Assembly (NCBI GenBank): GCA_946807835.1
Contig: OX327694.1
Location: forward strand, 4,414,001-4,478,000
Reading direction: 5' to 3'
Length of the DNA stretch: 64,000 nucleotides
Source: Ailanthus altissimus
Taxonomy: Eukaryota > Streptophyta > Magnoliopsida > Sapindales > Simaroubaceae
Of this stretch, positions 11,697 through 23,219 are shown piece after piece. Position 1 is the first letter of the stretch; the number at the start of each line of letters is the position of its first letter. The notes under the pieces are model-generated. The model was not told where the DNA came from. It did not search any database and saw nothing but the letters and a program-made list of their open reading frames with translations. The position numbers and the translations under genes were made by a program.

Positions 11697-13000
11697 CATA
11701 TTGAAACCGTCTTATTCAAAACTTTACTCCTCAAGTAAGTAAATATGCTGAGAGCGGGGTCGAATTTAGGTTCTTGTTTTATAATATGACAAGCTAATAA
11801 ATAAGACGTGGTCAATTAGCTTATAGTGTGTGCTAAGTTGATGCTGGCTAGATAGGGGTGGCAATTCAATTATATTATTGTCGTGTTAGTATAAAATATT
11901 AATAAATTTTTATTATATTCATATACGATTCATTTATATAAACGAATCAAGCACTCAGACACAAATTTAATTTTATTTAATAAGTGAATTTACACAATTA
12001 GACACGTTTAAATAAATAAATTAAATTTAATTCGTTTATACAATTATATACAATTTGATTCGTTCGTAATTATATTTGTTTAAATAAATAATAACATTAA
12101 ATTTAATTTATTTATATAAATATTTAATAATAATTTAATTAAATATGTCTTTAATGAGTAGACACACTATTAGACATGAATTTGATTTGTTTATAAAACA
12201 TAACTTAAAATATTTAATAAATTAATTTTAAATACTATTTAACACAATTAATAAATAAGTAATACAAATTTAACTTATTTATTAATTATATCAATTTTAT
12301 TTATCTATATTTACTTTAATCGTATCAAATTTGTGTGAAATAATTATTTCATAAGCATCTTTCCACCGGGTAAGTCAGGTTCTCGGAAGAATAGGCCCCG
12401 AGGCTTTTGATTTAATTGCCCACAATGTCAGCGGAACTGTTTTAGTTAATTACTCTCTCTATTGACGGGGGCAGTGCAACGTATAGCTCATCCCAAGCAT
12501 TATTGTTTTGAATTGAAGGCGTACGCTGCAAATATCTTGAATTGCTTTCGTTGTTGTGTCTTCAGGATTATTATCTAATGTCTTTTTCTCTGACATCAAA
12601 TATAATTGAGAAAACCGGGACATATGCATTTAAAGAGTGAAGTAACTGCGGCGACTCCACACTACACCTCAGTCAAAGAGCTAAATTTTTAATATAGATC
12701 TTACCTAATGTACATGTATGTGCTCAAGTCACGAACCAAGCCCATTCTTATTGTCAACTAGGGCTGTGAATTTTTTTATCCGGAAGCCAACATAAAGAAA
12801 GTTGAAGTCCAATATCATAATGCATAAAACCCTGATGTGAAGTCTGAAACCTGACGTTGAATTAGCTCATTCAGGCTGAGTGTGTCAGCTTTGCTGAAGT
12901 TGTCCAAGTTTTTGTGTTTCGGTTCCAATAGACTCATTAATTGTATTTGGTTGAAAGGTGAAGTCCTAACAAAGAAAATGGCTGCCAAAAAGCAGAGTGG
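11697..13000. other. Intergenic; degenerate MITE-like block and upstream region of the VUP-like gene
   Basis: The stretch from about 11858 (GGGGTGGCAATTCAAT) to about 12350 resembles a common plant non-autonomous repeat that begins with this phrase and is full of CGTGTTAG- and ATTTAAT-type words. The copy is decayed and its right end is not clear. From 12360 to 13000 the sequence is unique-looking, higher in GC, and forms the distal promoter region of the gene at 13338. Confidence 0.4.
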
Positions 13001-13063
13001 AAATCTCATTTGATCCGCAAAGGTCAACCCCGCTTTACCTTTATCATTTGTTTTCTTCTTGCA

Positions 13064-13076
<13 letters not shown>

Positions 13077-13097
<21 letters not shown>
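13077..13097 (+). repeat. (CT)n microsatellite upstream of the VUP-like gene
   Basis: An uninterrupted CT dinucleotide run of about 21 bp lies 140 bp upstream of the TATA box, about 240 bp before the ATG. Pyrimidine-rich runs of this kind are frequent in plant promoters and leaders. It is a likely length polymorphism. Confidence 0.8.
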
Positions 13098-13102
<5 letters not shown>

Positions 13103-13235
13103 AATCGGCCTTGTTTAATTATATGTTGCAACCGCTGATTTTAACTTCCTCAACGTCTGCTGGCCCACAATGGCCACGCCAAGATTCTACACTATGGTTC
13201 CCTTTTATACATTATTTTATCATATTTTTTCCTCT

Positions 13236-13242
13236 TATAAAT
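13236..13242 (+). promoter_or_regulatory. Probable TATA box of the VUP-like gene
   Basis: TATAAAT lies 96 bp upstream of the chosen ATG. That would place transcription start near 13265-13275 and give a leader of about 65-70 nt, including a C/T-rich stretch (13292-13318). No competing TATA box lies closer. Confidence 0.55.
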
Positions 13243-13337
13243 CTGCCCTTTACAAAAAAAAGGGCTTCTCATCTCCTGGCAAAGCAAATATATTCTTCTT
13301 TTCTCCTTCTCTCGACCTTTAATTCGTTGTTAGATTA

Positions 13338-14158
13338 ATGATGGAGGACTCTATGAATTCGTATAAGCAAAACCCCGTTGCTTCCAAAGCAACAACAGAT
13401 CAATCTCCTGATGAGGAGAGTGGATGGACTGCTTATTTCGAAGATTTTTCAAACAACAATAGAGAAGAAGAGCACAGTTATTGCTCCAGTTTTGGCAGTC
13501 CTTCTTTGGTCTCTGATGCTGCTTCTTATGCCGCATGGAAATTATCCCACAATCACAATCCACCCTGTTCTTCAATCGGAGGCTCGCCAAAAGTTCCCAA
13601 GAAGTTAAAGTTCAAGAAACCAAGGACCAAAGAAATTTATCATGATGATTCTTTAGAGGATACTGCTAGTTCTCCCATCAATAGTCCCAAGGTTAGATTA
13701 AAAACCCATTTTCTGTAGCTTTTTTGTTTGTTTGTTCAATTTTTTTTTTCTTTTTTCTTTATTCCTTTTCTAATCCTTTGATTTAACTTCTCTACCTTTC
13801 TCAATATTGATCAACAGGTTAGTGATTTGGAACCGACGGATATGAATCCCAGGAAGACTGATGATCATATGTATAGTTCTCTGGTATACTTAATACATAT
13901 TTCATTTTTTTAATATGCTTTTTTTCCCCTTTTCTTTTATAAGATTGTTTTGGTGCTGGATTGTTAACCTAACAAATGACATGGGCTCTCCTGATTCTTT
14001 TGTAGGGAAAAGGAGCTGCCTCAGAACATTACCCAGAACTGGAGCCACAAGAAAGAAATGTGAATTTCAATATTGGGAAGAATAATGATTGCACAGACTT
14101 GAAGAGAAGAGGGCTATGCTTGGTTCCTTTCTCCATGTTAGTTAACTATCTTGGTTAA
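13338..14158 (+). CDS. VASCULAR-RELATED UNKNOWN PROTEIN-like protein (three exons)
   Basis: The model has exons 13338-13691, 13818-13883 and 14006-14158, encoding 190 residues. Donors are AAG|GTTAGA and CTG|GTATAC; acceptors are CAACAG| and TTGTAG|. All introns are phase 0 with T-rich 3' ends. The protein is acidic and Ser/Asn-rich with no membrane segment or catalytic motif. Landmarks are EESGWTAYFEDFS (26-38), SLVSDAASYAAWK (about 56-68), a basic KKLKFKKPRTKE stretch, DTASSPINSPK ending exon 1, and the conserved tail RGLCLVPFSMLVNYLG. These recall the small plant-specific VUP family, linked to vascular tissue and growth regulation; the biochemical role is unknown. ATG 13338 has a second ATG right behind it (13341). 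Reading exon 1 alone would give a 126-residue product stopping in intron 1. This is the only intact gene in the window. Confidence 0.8.
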
Positions 14159-14575
14159 TATAATTTCATTTTATTGATCATCTCTCTCAATCTCATCTCT
14201 TCCTTGTAGAAACGACTTGTCAGACTTATATACAGAAAGTTTCTGGCAATATCTTAATTATAATGCTATGTAATGAGTACTATATGTCCCTGTATCTTTC
14301 TTCTTGTCATCTGTTTGCTAATTCTCTTTTGCTGTAAATATGAAAAGAAGAAAATAACAGAAAGTTTTACGCAAAGCATGTGAATATTTATCATTTTCCG
14401 CAGACATTAATTACATAAAAAAAAAAGTTGAAGAAGGAAAGAGATTAAGGCTACAAAATAACATATAATATGTTTTTCGTTTGTGAACTGAACCACTTTA
14501 GGGTAAACTTTGATGACTTCAAATTTCATTACTTGTATTTACAAGAGTAAGAGTCTGAGATAGCCAGGTGTTACT

Positions 14576-14600
14576 TCTTTTTCTTTTTCTTTTTCTTTTT
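14576..14600. repeat. (TTTTTC)n microsatellite
   Basis: About four hexamer units of the type CTTTTT, followed directly by an A run. Simple-sequence repeat. Confidence 0.75.
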
Positions 14601-14794
14601 AAAAAAAAACAATTCTTTATTTTATTTTTGTATTTTAATTTGGGGGGTTTGGGGAAGACGAATGAGCCACTTCAACCTCCACTGAATACATGGAACTTAC
14701 TATTAGAATAGTAATTTAGTAGGCTGTTAATTGTTTTGATTTTTTCAAACATTCCAAAACGTTGAATGTAGTATAATGAATAGTTAAGTAGAGT

Positions 14795-14974
14795 AATGTT
14801 ATAATTCTTAAATGTTATATTAAAATTTTTTTATTCAAATGACGTGTTAATTAATTATTAGGTAATAATATAATACAATTTTTAAAATTACTCATTACAC
14901 AATTTTATCATCTAATAATTATTTAATACATTATTTGATATAAAAAAATTTGGGATGCTAAAATGTAACATTAA
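14795..14974. repeat. Hairpin MITE, copy 1
   Basis: The left end TAATGTTATAATTCTTAAAT and the right end, read on the other strand as TAATGTTACATTTTAGCATC, form imperfect inverted arms of about 65 bp around an AT-rich centre. Total ~180 bp, no coding capacity. The arms share the words GTGTTAATTAATTATTA and ATTAAATAATTATTA with the neighbouring copy at 15013, so both belong to one family. Confidence 0.6.
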
Positions 14975-15012
14975 TCGTTCTCTCTTGTTTCTTTCTTCCA
15001 TTAATATTGAAG

Positions 15013-15200
15013 AATAATGCTACATTTCTTAAATGGTATCATAAATTTTTTCATCCTAAATGATGTGTTAAATAATTATTAGATGATGAATTAGCATAAT
15101 TGATAATTTTAAATTTTACATTATTTCACTCTTAAATAATTACTTAACACATCAATGCAATATAAAAATTTTGAAATATTATTTAAGAAGAGTAATATTA
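15013..15200. repeat. Hairpin MITE, copy 2
   Basis: The left arm (AATAATGCTACATTTCTTAA, then ATGATGTGTTAAATAATTA) and the right arm are reverse-complementary with scattered mismatches over about 65 bp. It lies only 38 bp from copy 1. A similar single arm appears at the window's left edge (~48-115). Confidence 0.6.
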
Positions 15201-15324
15201 TTTAATATTAAATCCTATTTCATTACCCAATAAAACCATTTTACATATTAGTTAAGAAGTCAAAAACAATTGGCTTTGACATGCCTTGTAAATATAAAAA
15301 ATAGTTATTAATTTGTGAAAAAAA

Positions 15325-15555
15325 TATCAATTTTATCTTTAATTTAATTGATTATACTAACTTAATCCCTATCTTTTTTTTATAAATACTCAATTAGTCT
15401 CTATATGGATAAAAATGGTCATTTTTCAAAGATGAAAATGGTAGAAAAAAATATAAAAAAAATGTCATTAAAAAGACTAACTGAATATTTATGAAAACAA
15501 ATAGAGATTAAATTAATATATATCAATTAAATTAAGAACGAAACTAATATTTATT
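15325..15555. repeat. Hairpin repeat, second family
   Basis: Arms around 15340-15412 and 15476-15550 are imperfect reverse complements: TTTAATTTAATTGAT pairs with ATCAATTAAATTAAG, and AATACTCAATTAGTCT pairs with AGACTAACTGAATATT. A central ~60-bp loop contains ATGGTCATTTTTC. It looks like a MITE of a different family from those at 14795 and 15013. Confidence 0.55.
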
Positions 15556-16301
15556 CTTAATTTATTAAGAGAATTGTTGGGAATGACCTATAAAATATTT
15601 CCAAATATTCAAAAGAAAAAAAAAACGAACGTGAAATAAGTTATAACCATGCATATTTGATAGAACAACGAAGAAATTTGCGGTGGAGCTGCCTAAATTT
15701 ACACACGCTTTTATGATTTTGTATTAAAGCAAGAAAAGGTCTCAAGTATTCAGGCAGCTAATCAAGCAAAACCCTAATTTTTTATACCAAAAAAAATATT
15801 TATTCATTGACCCTACAAAATAAAAATACAACAATATATGATAGTGGATTTGTTAAAAAAATTATATACACAACTCGATACATTATTCAAATGAGGGAAT
15901 GAGAAGCACAACTGAATCCAAAAGGGATTTAAGTTCCTCTGTACCCTCAAAGTAAACAATATAAAAGTGGGCAATGATAAAATGGAGAAGTAGATTGATA
16001 GGTTTAAATATTAATCATCCCCAACCTCTTGCAGGCCATTTCATTTAAATTATACAGAAAGGGCTGCAATGGAAAGACCCCTCCATGTGCTCAAGCATTA
16101 AAGGCAGGTGAAGCACAGAAGAGCAACAGAGTTGTTAAAGGACATTCAGTTCAAATACCACAATTTATTTCTCCAGCTGGTTGACTATTTCATCTATCAC
16201 ATTCTTCTAGATCTTCTCAAATTTCCTCCTATTTGATTCCTTACCACAGGACAGTAAATGCTTCAATAATTTAAGCAAATTTAACCAAGGTCATATCATT
16301 A

Positions 16302-16328
16302 TTTTATATATATATATATATATATATT
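16302..16328. repeat. (TA)n microsatellite
   Basis: About 13 uninterrupted TA units. Confidence 0.9.
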
Positions 16329-17693
16329 CAATGTTTTTTAGTCTAATTCTTGCGATAGAATGTCTTACTATGTTGTAGGGATGATGTGGTATATATGACA
16401 GAAGCATCATTTTTTTGACTAGAAAAATGAAAAAAAGGAAAAGGGTTATCAATGTTAATCTTACAATTCACCAGCAAATCCAAGAATTCAAAAATGGTGC
16501 TGGCTTTATTCTCCTGTTTTTGTGCAAATTTTCGTTGATATTGTGGTAAAAAGAGAGCCAAAACTTGGTGTCACATTAATAAGGGACTAATTAGTTACCT
16601 AATCAAAGTGATGGTTGTCCCTATATTACAAGGCATATCTGAAACATGCGTATATTGAAAAATAATTTTAATCAATAATGTTATGACATGTGTATTTTTA
16701 TCGGTTGTAACTAGTAATTTATTTATTAATTTTTAATATAATTAAATACATACATAAGATAACATTATTAAGTTATTATATAAATAACATAATACTTTCA
16801 ATGTGTTTCTCACGTTATGCCAATTTCATTATCAACTGATTACTACCTTAGTGACCATTAACTAATGGAAGTAGAAGGAAATAACTTTCACTATCTAGTT
16901 TCACTTTCATGTTATATCTGATTATGAGAATAAGAAATGATTCAATTTGTGTGGGTGCCGTAAGTATTTGATAATTTCAAGTCAGCATCATAATACTGAA
17001 ATGATATGATATTGATATGAAGATTATGTGAAAGAGGAAGAGCTGTTCTGAGCTCTGATGGGTCTTCTATAAGCCAGAATATAGATAAAAACGACGCTGC
17101 TGAAATGGTTGCATTCGATCAATAATACACAAAACCAAATTAAATGGACAACAATTAGTTGCCAATTCAAAGGGGCAATCTTTCTTGGAACCATTGGTTT
17201 CAATTAGATGGATTAGCAATTCAAGTTAGGTGACCAATCAAATAGTTAACAACCACTAATGATGTGATTTCGGATTTTGGAAAATGGGTAGATCATTAGT
17301 CTAATTCAAATTCTATTCAGAACAGTATCCTCACAAGATAACAAAATCTTCACTAAAGAGTCTCTTGTAATATATTAATGGATAGTCTTTCTGAAAATTC
17401 CTTTGATTTCATCCGAAACTCTTATCAAATATTTAAAAGAAAACTTCTATTCATTTATTAATATCATAGAGAAACACTTGCATTGCTTCTTGAAAAAGTC
17501 TCTAGTAGGTTTTTTTTTTAATTTTATTGTTAAATTTTAGGAAGTATTATTAAGTATTCTTATAAGAACTACGAAACAAAAGTAATTTAAACAGAAAATA
17601 TTCTCAAATACACCTAATTATAATAGCCTTTATCACTATTGTTTATGAAAATTTGAAAAAATATTATTTTATAGATGTATACCAATTTAGTCC

Positions 17694-17837
17694 TCACTTC
17701 TTTAATATATATCATGTTAGTTCATATAATGACGAAAATGATAATTGTTCAATAATAAAAAAAATAATAAAAATTTATCAAAAATATCTTTATAAAAATT
17801 AACATGGTATATATTAAAAAAGTGAAGACTAATTTTA
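17694..17837. repeat. Hairpin repeat, third copy type
   Basis: AATTTAGTCCTCACTTCTTT at the left pairs with AAAAAGTGAAGACTAATTTT at the right, and both continue into a second matched block (ATATATATCATGTTAG with TAACATGGTATATAT). Total ~145 bp with an A-rich loop. The arm phrase with AGTC and CTCACTTC is reminiscent of the repeat at 15325-15555. Confidence 0.55.
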
Positions 17838-18295
17838 TATATATCCATAAAATTAAAGACCAAAAATGACATTTCTTCAAATAGAATTGTTAAGGCTAAT
17901 TTTTTAAGCTATATAATTCTAGAACACAACTTAATGTGGCTTCATTATTCACTTGACGAAAGCATGAGCAGATAAACATAACCTCTATTATGGGCACATC
18001 ATTATCATATCATAATCCAATTAAGCAGTCTAAAGTGCCTCCTAATTAAACTGTTTGATTAAAGATTGTAATTTATATTTTCTTATGACACATGTCTGGC
18101 TTTTGTGTCGCAACTTTAGGGTGTATTTAAGCTGCTTGTCACGCCTAATGTTTCCACAATACAAAATTTTTGAATTATTTGTAGGTTTTAATCCTTCACA
18201 GTGTGTGATTGTATTTTACTCCACGAAACTAAAAGTTTGTAACTTTACATTCAAACGACTTGGCATGTCCTACACAAAGCAATTCATTTTATAAA

Positions 18296-18930
18296 TCGTG
18301 TCTTTAAGCTTGGCAGAATAAACATCCTTTAGGCTTTATGGTCCTGAGAAAAAAGGGATGAGAAATATGCAAAATAAAAAGAAATTTGGTTAGATATAAT
18401 CATAATTATATGAATATAACTTAAAATTTATTATTATGTCAAATTATTAAAATAGATGTTGAGGAAAAAAATACATTTGAAAAATTTATGATGATTAGAA
18501 TATTAAAGCTAACAATTTTAAATAAAAGTCAAGAATATAGTGGCCTTTCACAATTAACTGTACATAACATTTAATAGTACTATGCAACTAATGATTTGAT
18601 TTAAGTACAATAACTTTAAAATAAGTTTTTATATATTAATTTAATTATAATTTCATTAATTATAATTCAACTAATATTAAAATTTATATATAATAATTCA
18701 TATTAAATTAGATGTTTCTAAAGTCTAATGAAAAATAACTCAAATATATACCATTTAATTAAATTGACTCTTATTTAACATAATTCATAATATATATAGT
18801 AATTATTAATAAAAATATTTTAATCATTTACAAAACGTGTTTTCTAAACCATCGGCAGAATAAACATTCGTTTGGCTTTAGGGAAGTGGGAAAAAAAGAA
18901 TGAGAAGTAGGCAAAGATAAAGAGAAAATT
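18296..18930. repeat. Pair of ~95-bp direct repeats around an AT-rich insert
   Basis: The stretch 18296-18385 (GGCAGAATAAACATCCTTTA, then GGCTTTA and a GGGATGAGAAATATGCAAA block) is repeated with changes at 18834-18928. The ~450 bp between is very AT-rich and without genes. It is either an old tandem duplication with an insertion, or the remains of short terminal direct repeats. Confidence 0.5.
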
Positions 18931-19948
18931 TTCTCATGCATGCTCAATCACTGCATTGATCGGAGAGAATTCATGTCTCTTGGCTACCAAAACTTGAAGA
19001 AAACGAAAAGTCTCAAGCATCAACAAGCTGGGATTAGGAATTTAATCGTTTAAATTAAGTTTAATTATAATTCAATTCGAACTCTATTCGTTCTCTAAAT
19101 AAACTCGCAAAAATCATAGAAGGACTTGAATCTTGAGATTCAAGTTCAAAGATAAAGAGATGAGAACAACTAAGTCAGGAAATAATAACTCTTAATAATT
19201 AGCTGATACATTTGAACGGAGGACATTAGTTTTGCATTATTGCCCCCAAAATGGCTGTGTTTAAACACTGCCCCCCAAAGGAGTTAATGCTCTGATGACA
19301 AACCCAAAACCCATTAATCATTGACTTGCGTGATTTACGGGGATTGGCCAAAGAAATTGATGAAATTATGGCCCACCAAAGAACGTAATTAATATATATG
19401 AACTTTAATTCATTGGCAACCACGGGCAATTTGTTGAATTGAACCCCAAATTTAGTCCATTTTGTATTGACTTTTTTTTTTTTTTAAGAAAACAAATGTT
19501 ACTAATAACCCGTGATACAAAAAATTAAGATTAATGAGCGATAATGATAGCCATTTTGCATATTCCCCCGTGAGGGAAGTTATTGGACACACTTTCTTTT
19601 CTTGCCGAACATGAACAAGTTTTTTGTAATACCTTAAAATAGCCCGTGAATCTACTTTCCTTTGCTTGCAAACATTGTATTTGTAAGTATCTTTTCTATA
19701 ATATTTGCCGGCCTCTAACAAACTCTTTGTTAAACAAATTATTGTCGTCTAAATTAAATAGAGAATAAAATCTTGAACCAAATCTCGTATCTCTATGCAC
19801 ATTACAAAAAATTAAACTAAAGAGAGTGCTTGAGAGGGTGGAAGGTAGCTTAAAATATTGTCTATATTCAATCTTTCGTGAGTAGTCTTGCAAAATTTAT
19901 CATGCGGTTGTGCCCATATAAATGAAAGGAGATTTTGTGAAGGGTCTA

Positions 19949-20094
19949 GAGATGGGTTATCACCCAAAATTCACTTCGTAATCTCGAATTATAAAATATT
20001 CTTATAATTTTTTTAATTAAAGTGTATTATCATATTTATTTAAAATATAAAAATAAATAAATTCAAGTATGCGATACTCGTGATAACCCCATCT
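19949..20094. repeat. Short hairpin repeat
   Basis: AGATGGGTTATCAC at the left matches AGATGGGGTTATCACG read from the right end on the opposite strand. Size about 146 bp, AT-rich inside. It may be part of a longer decayed plant repeat that includes the following ~130 bp with ACCCAACCCGACCCACC. Confidence 0.4.
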
Positions 20095-21154
20095 TTATTC
20101 GAAATATTTTTAAATCTAAACTATTTAATTCAAATATGAACCGAAGAACATTTTCAATCTATTCAAATATGGAGATAAAAATTGTCATACCCAACCCGAC
20201 CCACCTCATTATCAGCTCTATGTGTGAGGCTCGTTTAAATTATGTATATGTTAACAGAAAAAATCAAATATATATTAGAGATCTAAAGACAGTGTTAGTA
20301 GTAGGTATGTTCTTCACCTCTCAAATCTGTGGGGCTTAATCTAGATATATCTGTTCTTAGTCAACCGAGTTTAATTTGAATTGTTAAACAAATATACAAT
20401 AATGATCTTTAGTTTAGATATATCAGTTCATCACTCAATTTTGAGAATATTCTCAACTAAATTGAATTCCAATATTTGTTAAACAACTATATTTGTTCTT
20501 AGTCAAGGTCTTTTTTACAATATTTTTGTATTAGCTAGGCGTGTTAAGAAAATTTCAACTAAATATTCTTGTTTGTGATCATTTTTTTTTTTTATAATTT
20601 TATCACTTGGTTGATAGTCTGTTAAGTCTTCTTGTAGCTGATCGTAACATCCAACCAATTGTAATATCTATTCATGAATTAATAGTATCTTTAAGAACGT
20701 CAACATGGATCATGTTGTCAGTTGACAACAATGGAATTAAGGGTGTCTCTTCAATCGAACTTCATTGAAGATTTGAAATATCGTCGCAATTATATGGTGG
20801 CCGATTAAACCTCAAATATGGCTAGCACATGGATATGTTTGTAACCTAAAACCAGATGACTCACTTGACTTTATGAACTAAAACTTCTTCTTACATATCC
20901 TCACCACAGATGAAAAATTAGATGCTCCACTATAGAGCACTGTAACTGTTTAATAAATGATTCAATTTCAGAACCCATATTAAAAATGTGCACTTGTAAA
21001 TGGTAAATATCATTTCCTAATTGATTTGGATTTCATTTTAGCATTCAATTCAATTTCGGAAACAGAAAGATCTTCGGTGGGGTAAACCTCGTGGAAGGAA
21101 GAGCCGTTGTCTTTCTTTAATTCTTTAATTAAGCATCATTCTTACCAAAGTTTT

Positions 21155-21687
21155 TGGGTGTGATACCTTCGCGTCAATAACGTCTGCTCTTATTTATTCT
21201 TCAAAATCATAAAAAAATGTACCGTCATCTTAAAAGATATTTTAATAATTAAATCAATATTTATTTAAAAATAATAATATTTATGTATAAAAATGTTATA
21301 AAAACAAATAAGATATTATGATAAATTTTATTAATTTAAAATTAAATAATTAATAATGACCTTTGTATCTAAATAACGAGAATAAAAAGGAATGAATTAT
21401 AAATAAAATTTTATGCATATTTATAATATATAAATTTAAATTCAACTCAAAGTATGCATATGAGTCTTAATTCTCTTCAGAGTATACATGTATATAATTA
21501 TATCCGAGTTATTAGAGATTTTAATCTATTTCAATCAAAAAGAAAGATTTAAGTGAAATTTCTTTACTAATGAAATTTTTTTTTTCAAGTAAAACAATAA
21601 TTTGCTAGAATAGAATTCAAAATTTAATTCATTCTTGTCTCATCATGATTTTCACGACTCATTTTTTAGGTCCATAAATAAGGTAGA
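21155..21687 (-). repeat. Relic C, left LTR-like repeat
   Basis: It aligns by eye with 33886-34415 over its whole length with many substitutions and small indels. It would be the 3' LTR in minus orientation. Similarity stops near 21687. Confidence 0.5.
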
Positions 21688-22520
21688 CTGTGTGCGAGCT
21701 GTTTGGGCCTTTTTAGATAATTGGCCTAACAAATGTCTCTACATAAGTAAAGGAGTGTGTTTTTGTAAGTGAAGCATCCTAGACGCACTTCTTCACTTTT
21801 CAAATAGTGAACACTACATGTTTTAAAAACTTTTTATGCTTCCTTTTTCTTCTTTGATGTCGCCGTTCTCGGTGGTTATCCTTTTTTTGAATGTTGGTGA
21901 TGTTTTTGGTCTAACGAGCAAATGTGTACATGGTTTTCTCTTTCTATTATTTACACAACCCATTTTTAAGATCTATGGATATGGTAGACTGATGCCCTCA
22001 AATCAGAATCTTCTAAATCTTCTAAATAAGGAGATAAGTCCTTCACATTAAAAGTAGTTGAAACATTGTAATCACCAGGAAGGTCAACTTTGTAAGCATT
22101 ACTATTTACCTTCTCTATAATACGAAAAGGTCCATCAACTCTTGGCATCAGCTTGGACTTCCGCTTGCTAGAAAATCTTCCCTTGCTAAGATGAATCCAA
22201 ACAAGATCACCAGGTTCAAAGCTAATCATTTTTCGTCCTTTATTAGCATGCTTATAAATCAAGGCACATCATAAACTATGCTCGGGTCATTTGGGCCTTT
22301 TAGATAATGAGCCCAACATATATCCCCATAAGTGAAGGAGTGTATTATTATAAGTAAAAGTATCTTAAACACATTTCTTCACTTTTCAATCAGCGAGTGC
22401 TATATGATTTAAAAGCTTTTCACGCTTCCTGCTTCTTCATTAATGTTGTCATTCTCGACGGTTATGCTTCTTTTCAATAATAGTGATGTTTTTGGTTTAA
22501 TGAGCGGATGCATGCAATTT
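21664..22520. repeat. Two-unit tandem repeat interrupted by a gypsy fragment
   Basis: Unit 1 (about 21664-21963) contains GGGCCTTTTTAGATAATTGG and a later block with GTGATGTTTTTGGT. Unit 2 starts near 21964 with the same opening phrase (TATGGATATGGTAGACTG, compare ATAAATAAGGTAGACTG) but is interrupted at about 21966-22262 by gypsy integrase sequence. It resumes with GGGCCTTTTAGATAATGAGC and runs to about 22515. The units are roughly 75-80% alike by eye. Confidence 0.55.
21966..22262 (-). pseudogene. Ty3/gypsy integrase C-terminal fragment
   Basis: 98 codons open on the minus strand. The phrases FEPGDLVWIHLSKGRF, DGPFRIIEKVNSNAYKVDLP and TTFNVKDLSPYLEDLEDSDLR are the recognisable C-terminal end of plant Ty3/gypsy integrases, downstream of the catalytic core. 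The catalytic core, RT and everything upstream are absent. It is either a separate short fragment lying in tandem unit 2, or the last remnant of relic C's own pol, since it sits beside the presumed 3' LTR in the right orientation. The two cannot be separated by eye. Confidence 0.8.
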
Positions 22521-23219
22521 CATGTTACTACTAGTCAATGCCTAATTGGTTTGAATCAGTAAATGAAACAGTGTGTTTCAAAGCTTCTAGATTTGCCTAA
22601 GATATTATCATCGTAATCCTTTTATTTTTGTCTAATTGCTCTAAAGTAATAATATTTACTTTCACTTGCAGTTTGGCCTCTAAATAGTATGTAAAAGAAT
22701 GCTTCTATGTATATGATATAATTATATTGTCATGTGACAAAAATGATAAATCTTACTTCCTGTGATAAACCTTAATGTATATATAATAAAATTTAAAAAA
22801 CAATCTGAGCAAGTGTTACTTTTTGAGATTTTGAAAAAATGTGGTAACTAAATATAATATCTAAATAGTCAGAGATAAGTTTAAGTGATACCTTTTGAAT
22901 ATGTTCTCATCATTCTAACACTTTTGTGTTGATCTTGTTTATTGGACGTGGTCATGGATGGATTTTCATGCTTCTAAGTTTGGCAACTGGTTGCCTAAGA
23001 AGCTTTCATGGGATATTTCGTATTTTCAAAAGATGATTTACAGATGCATTTTATTTTGAAAGAGGTCCTTTTAGTGCTTCATTTTTCTAACTTTTTGCTT
23101 CTTCATAGTCTCATTTTTACAGAGGAGCTTATAGTTATTGGGAGTGACTTAGAAGGCCCTGTCACCCTTAGAATAGGAGTGAAAAGGGAAAAGAGTGCCC
23201 GGTGATCAAATGATAAGGA
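22521..23219. other. Non-coding interior of relic C
   Basis: No gene, no clear repeat unit and no motif seen. It leads into the degenerate array that starts near 23220. Confidence 0.4.

Larger units (their letters stand above)
14159..21154. other. Gene-free AT-rich stretch with MITE-like hairpins
   Basis: Seven kilobases without a supportable gene. Open frames are under 90 codons, low in complexity and without motifs. The stretch holds several hairpin repeats (14795-14974, 15013-15200, 15325-15555, 17694-17837, 19949-20094), two microsatellites and a pair of ~95-bp direct repeats (18296 and 18834), each listed separately. The 3' UTR and poly(A) site of the VUP-like gene should lie in the first few hundred bases. 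Confidence 0.5.

Noticed and set aside
12997..13338. 113-codon frame just upstream of the VUP-like gene, possibly an upstream ORF
   Set aside because: It spans the CT microsatellite and the TATA box, so most of it would not be transcribed; it is only the frame through pyrimidine-rich promoter DNA.
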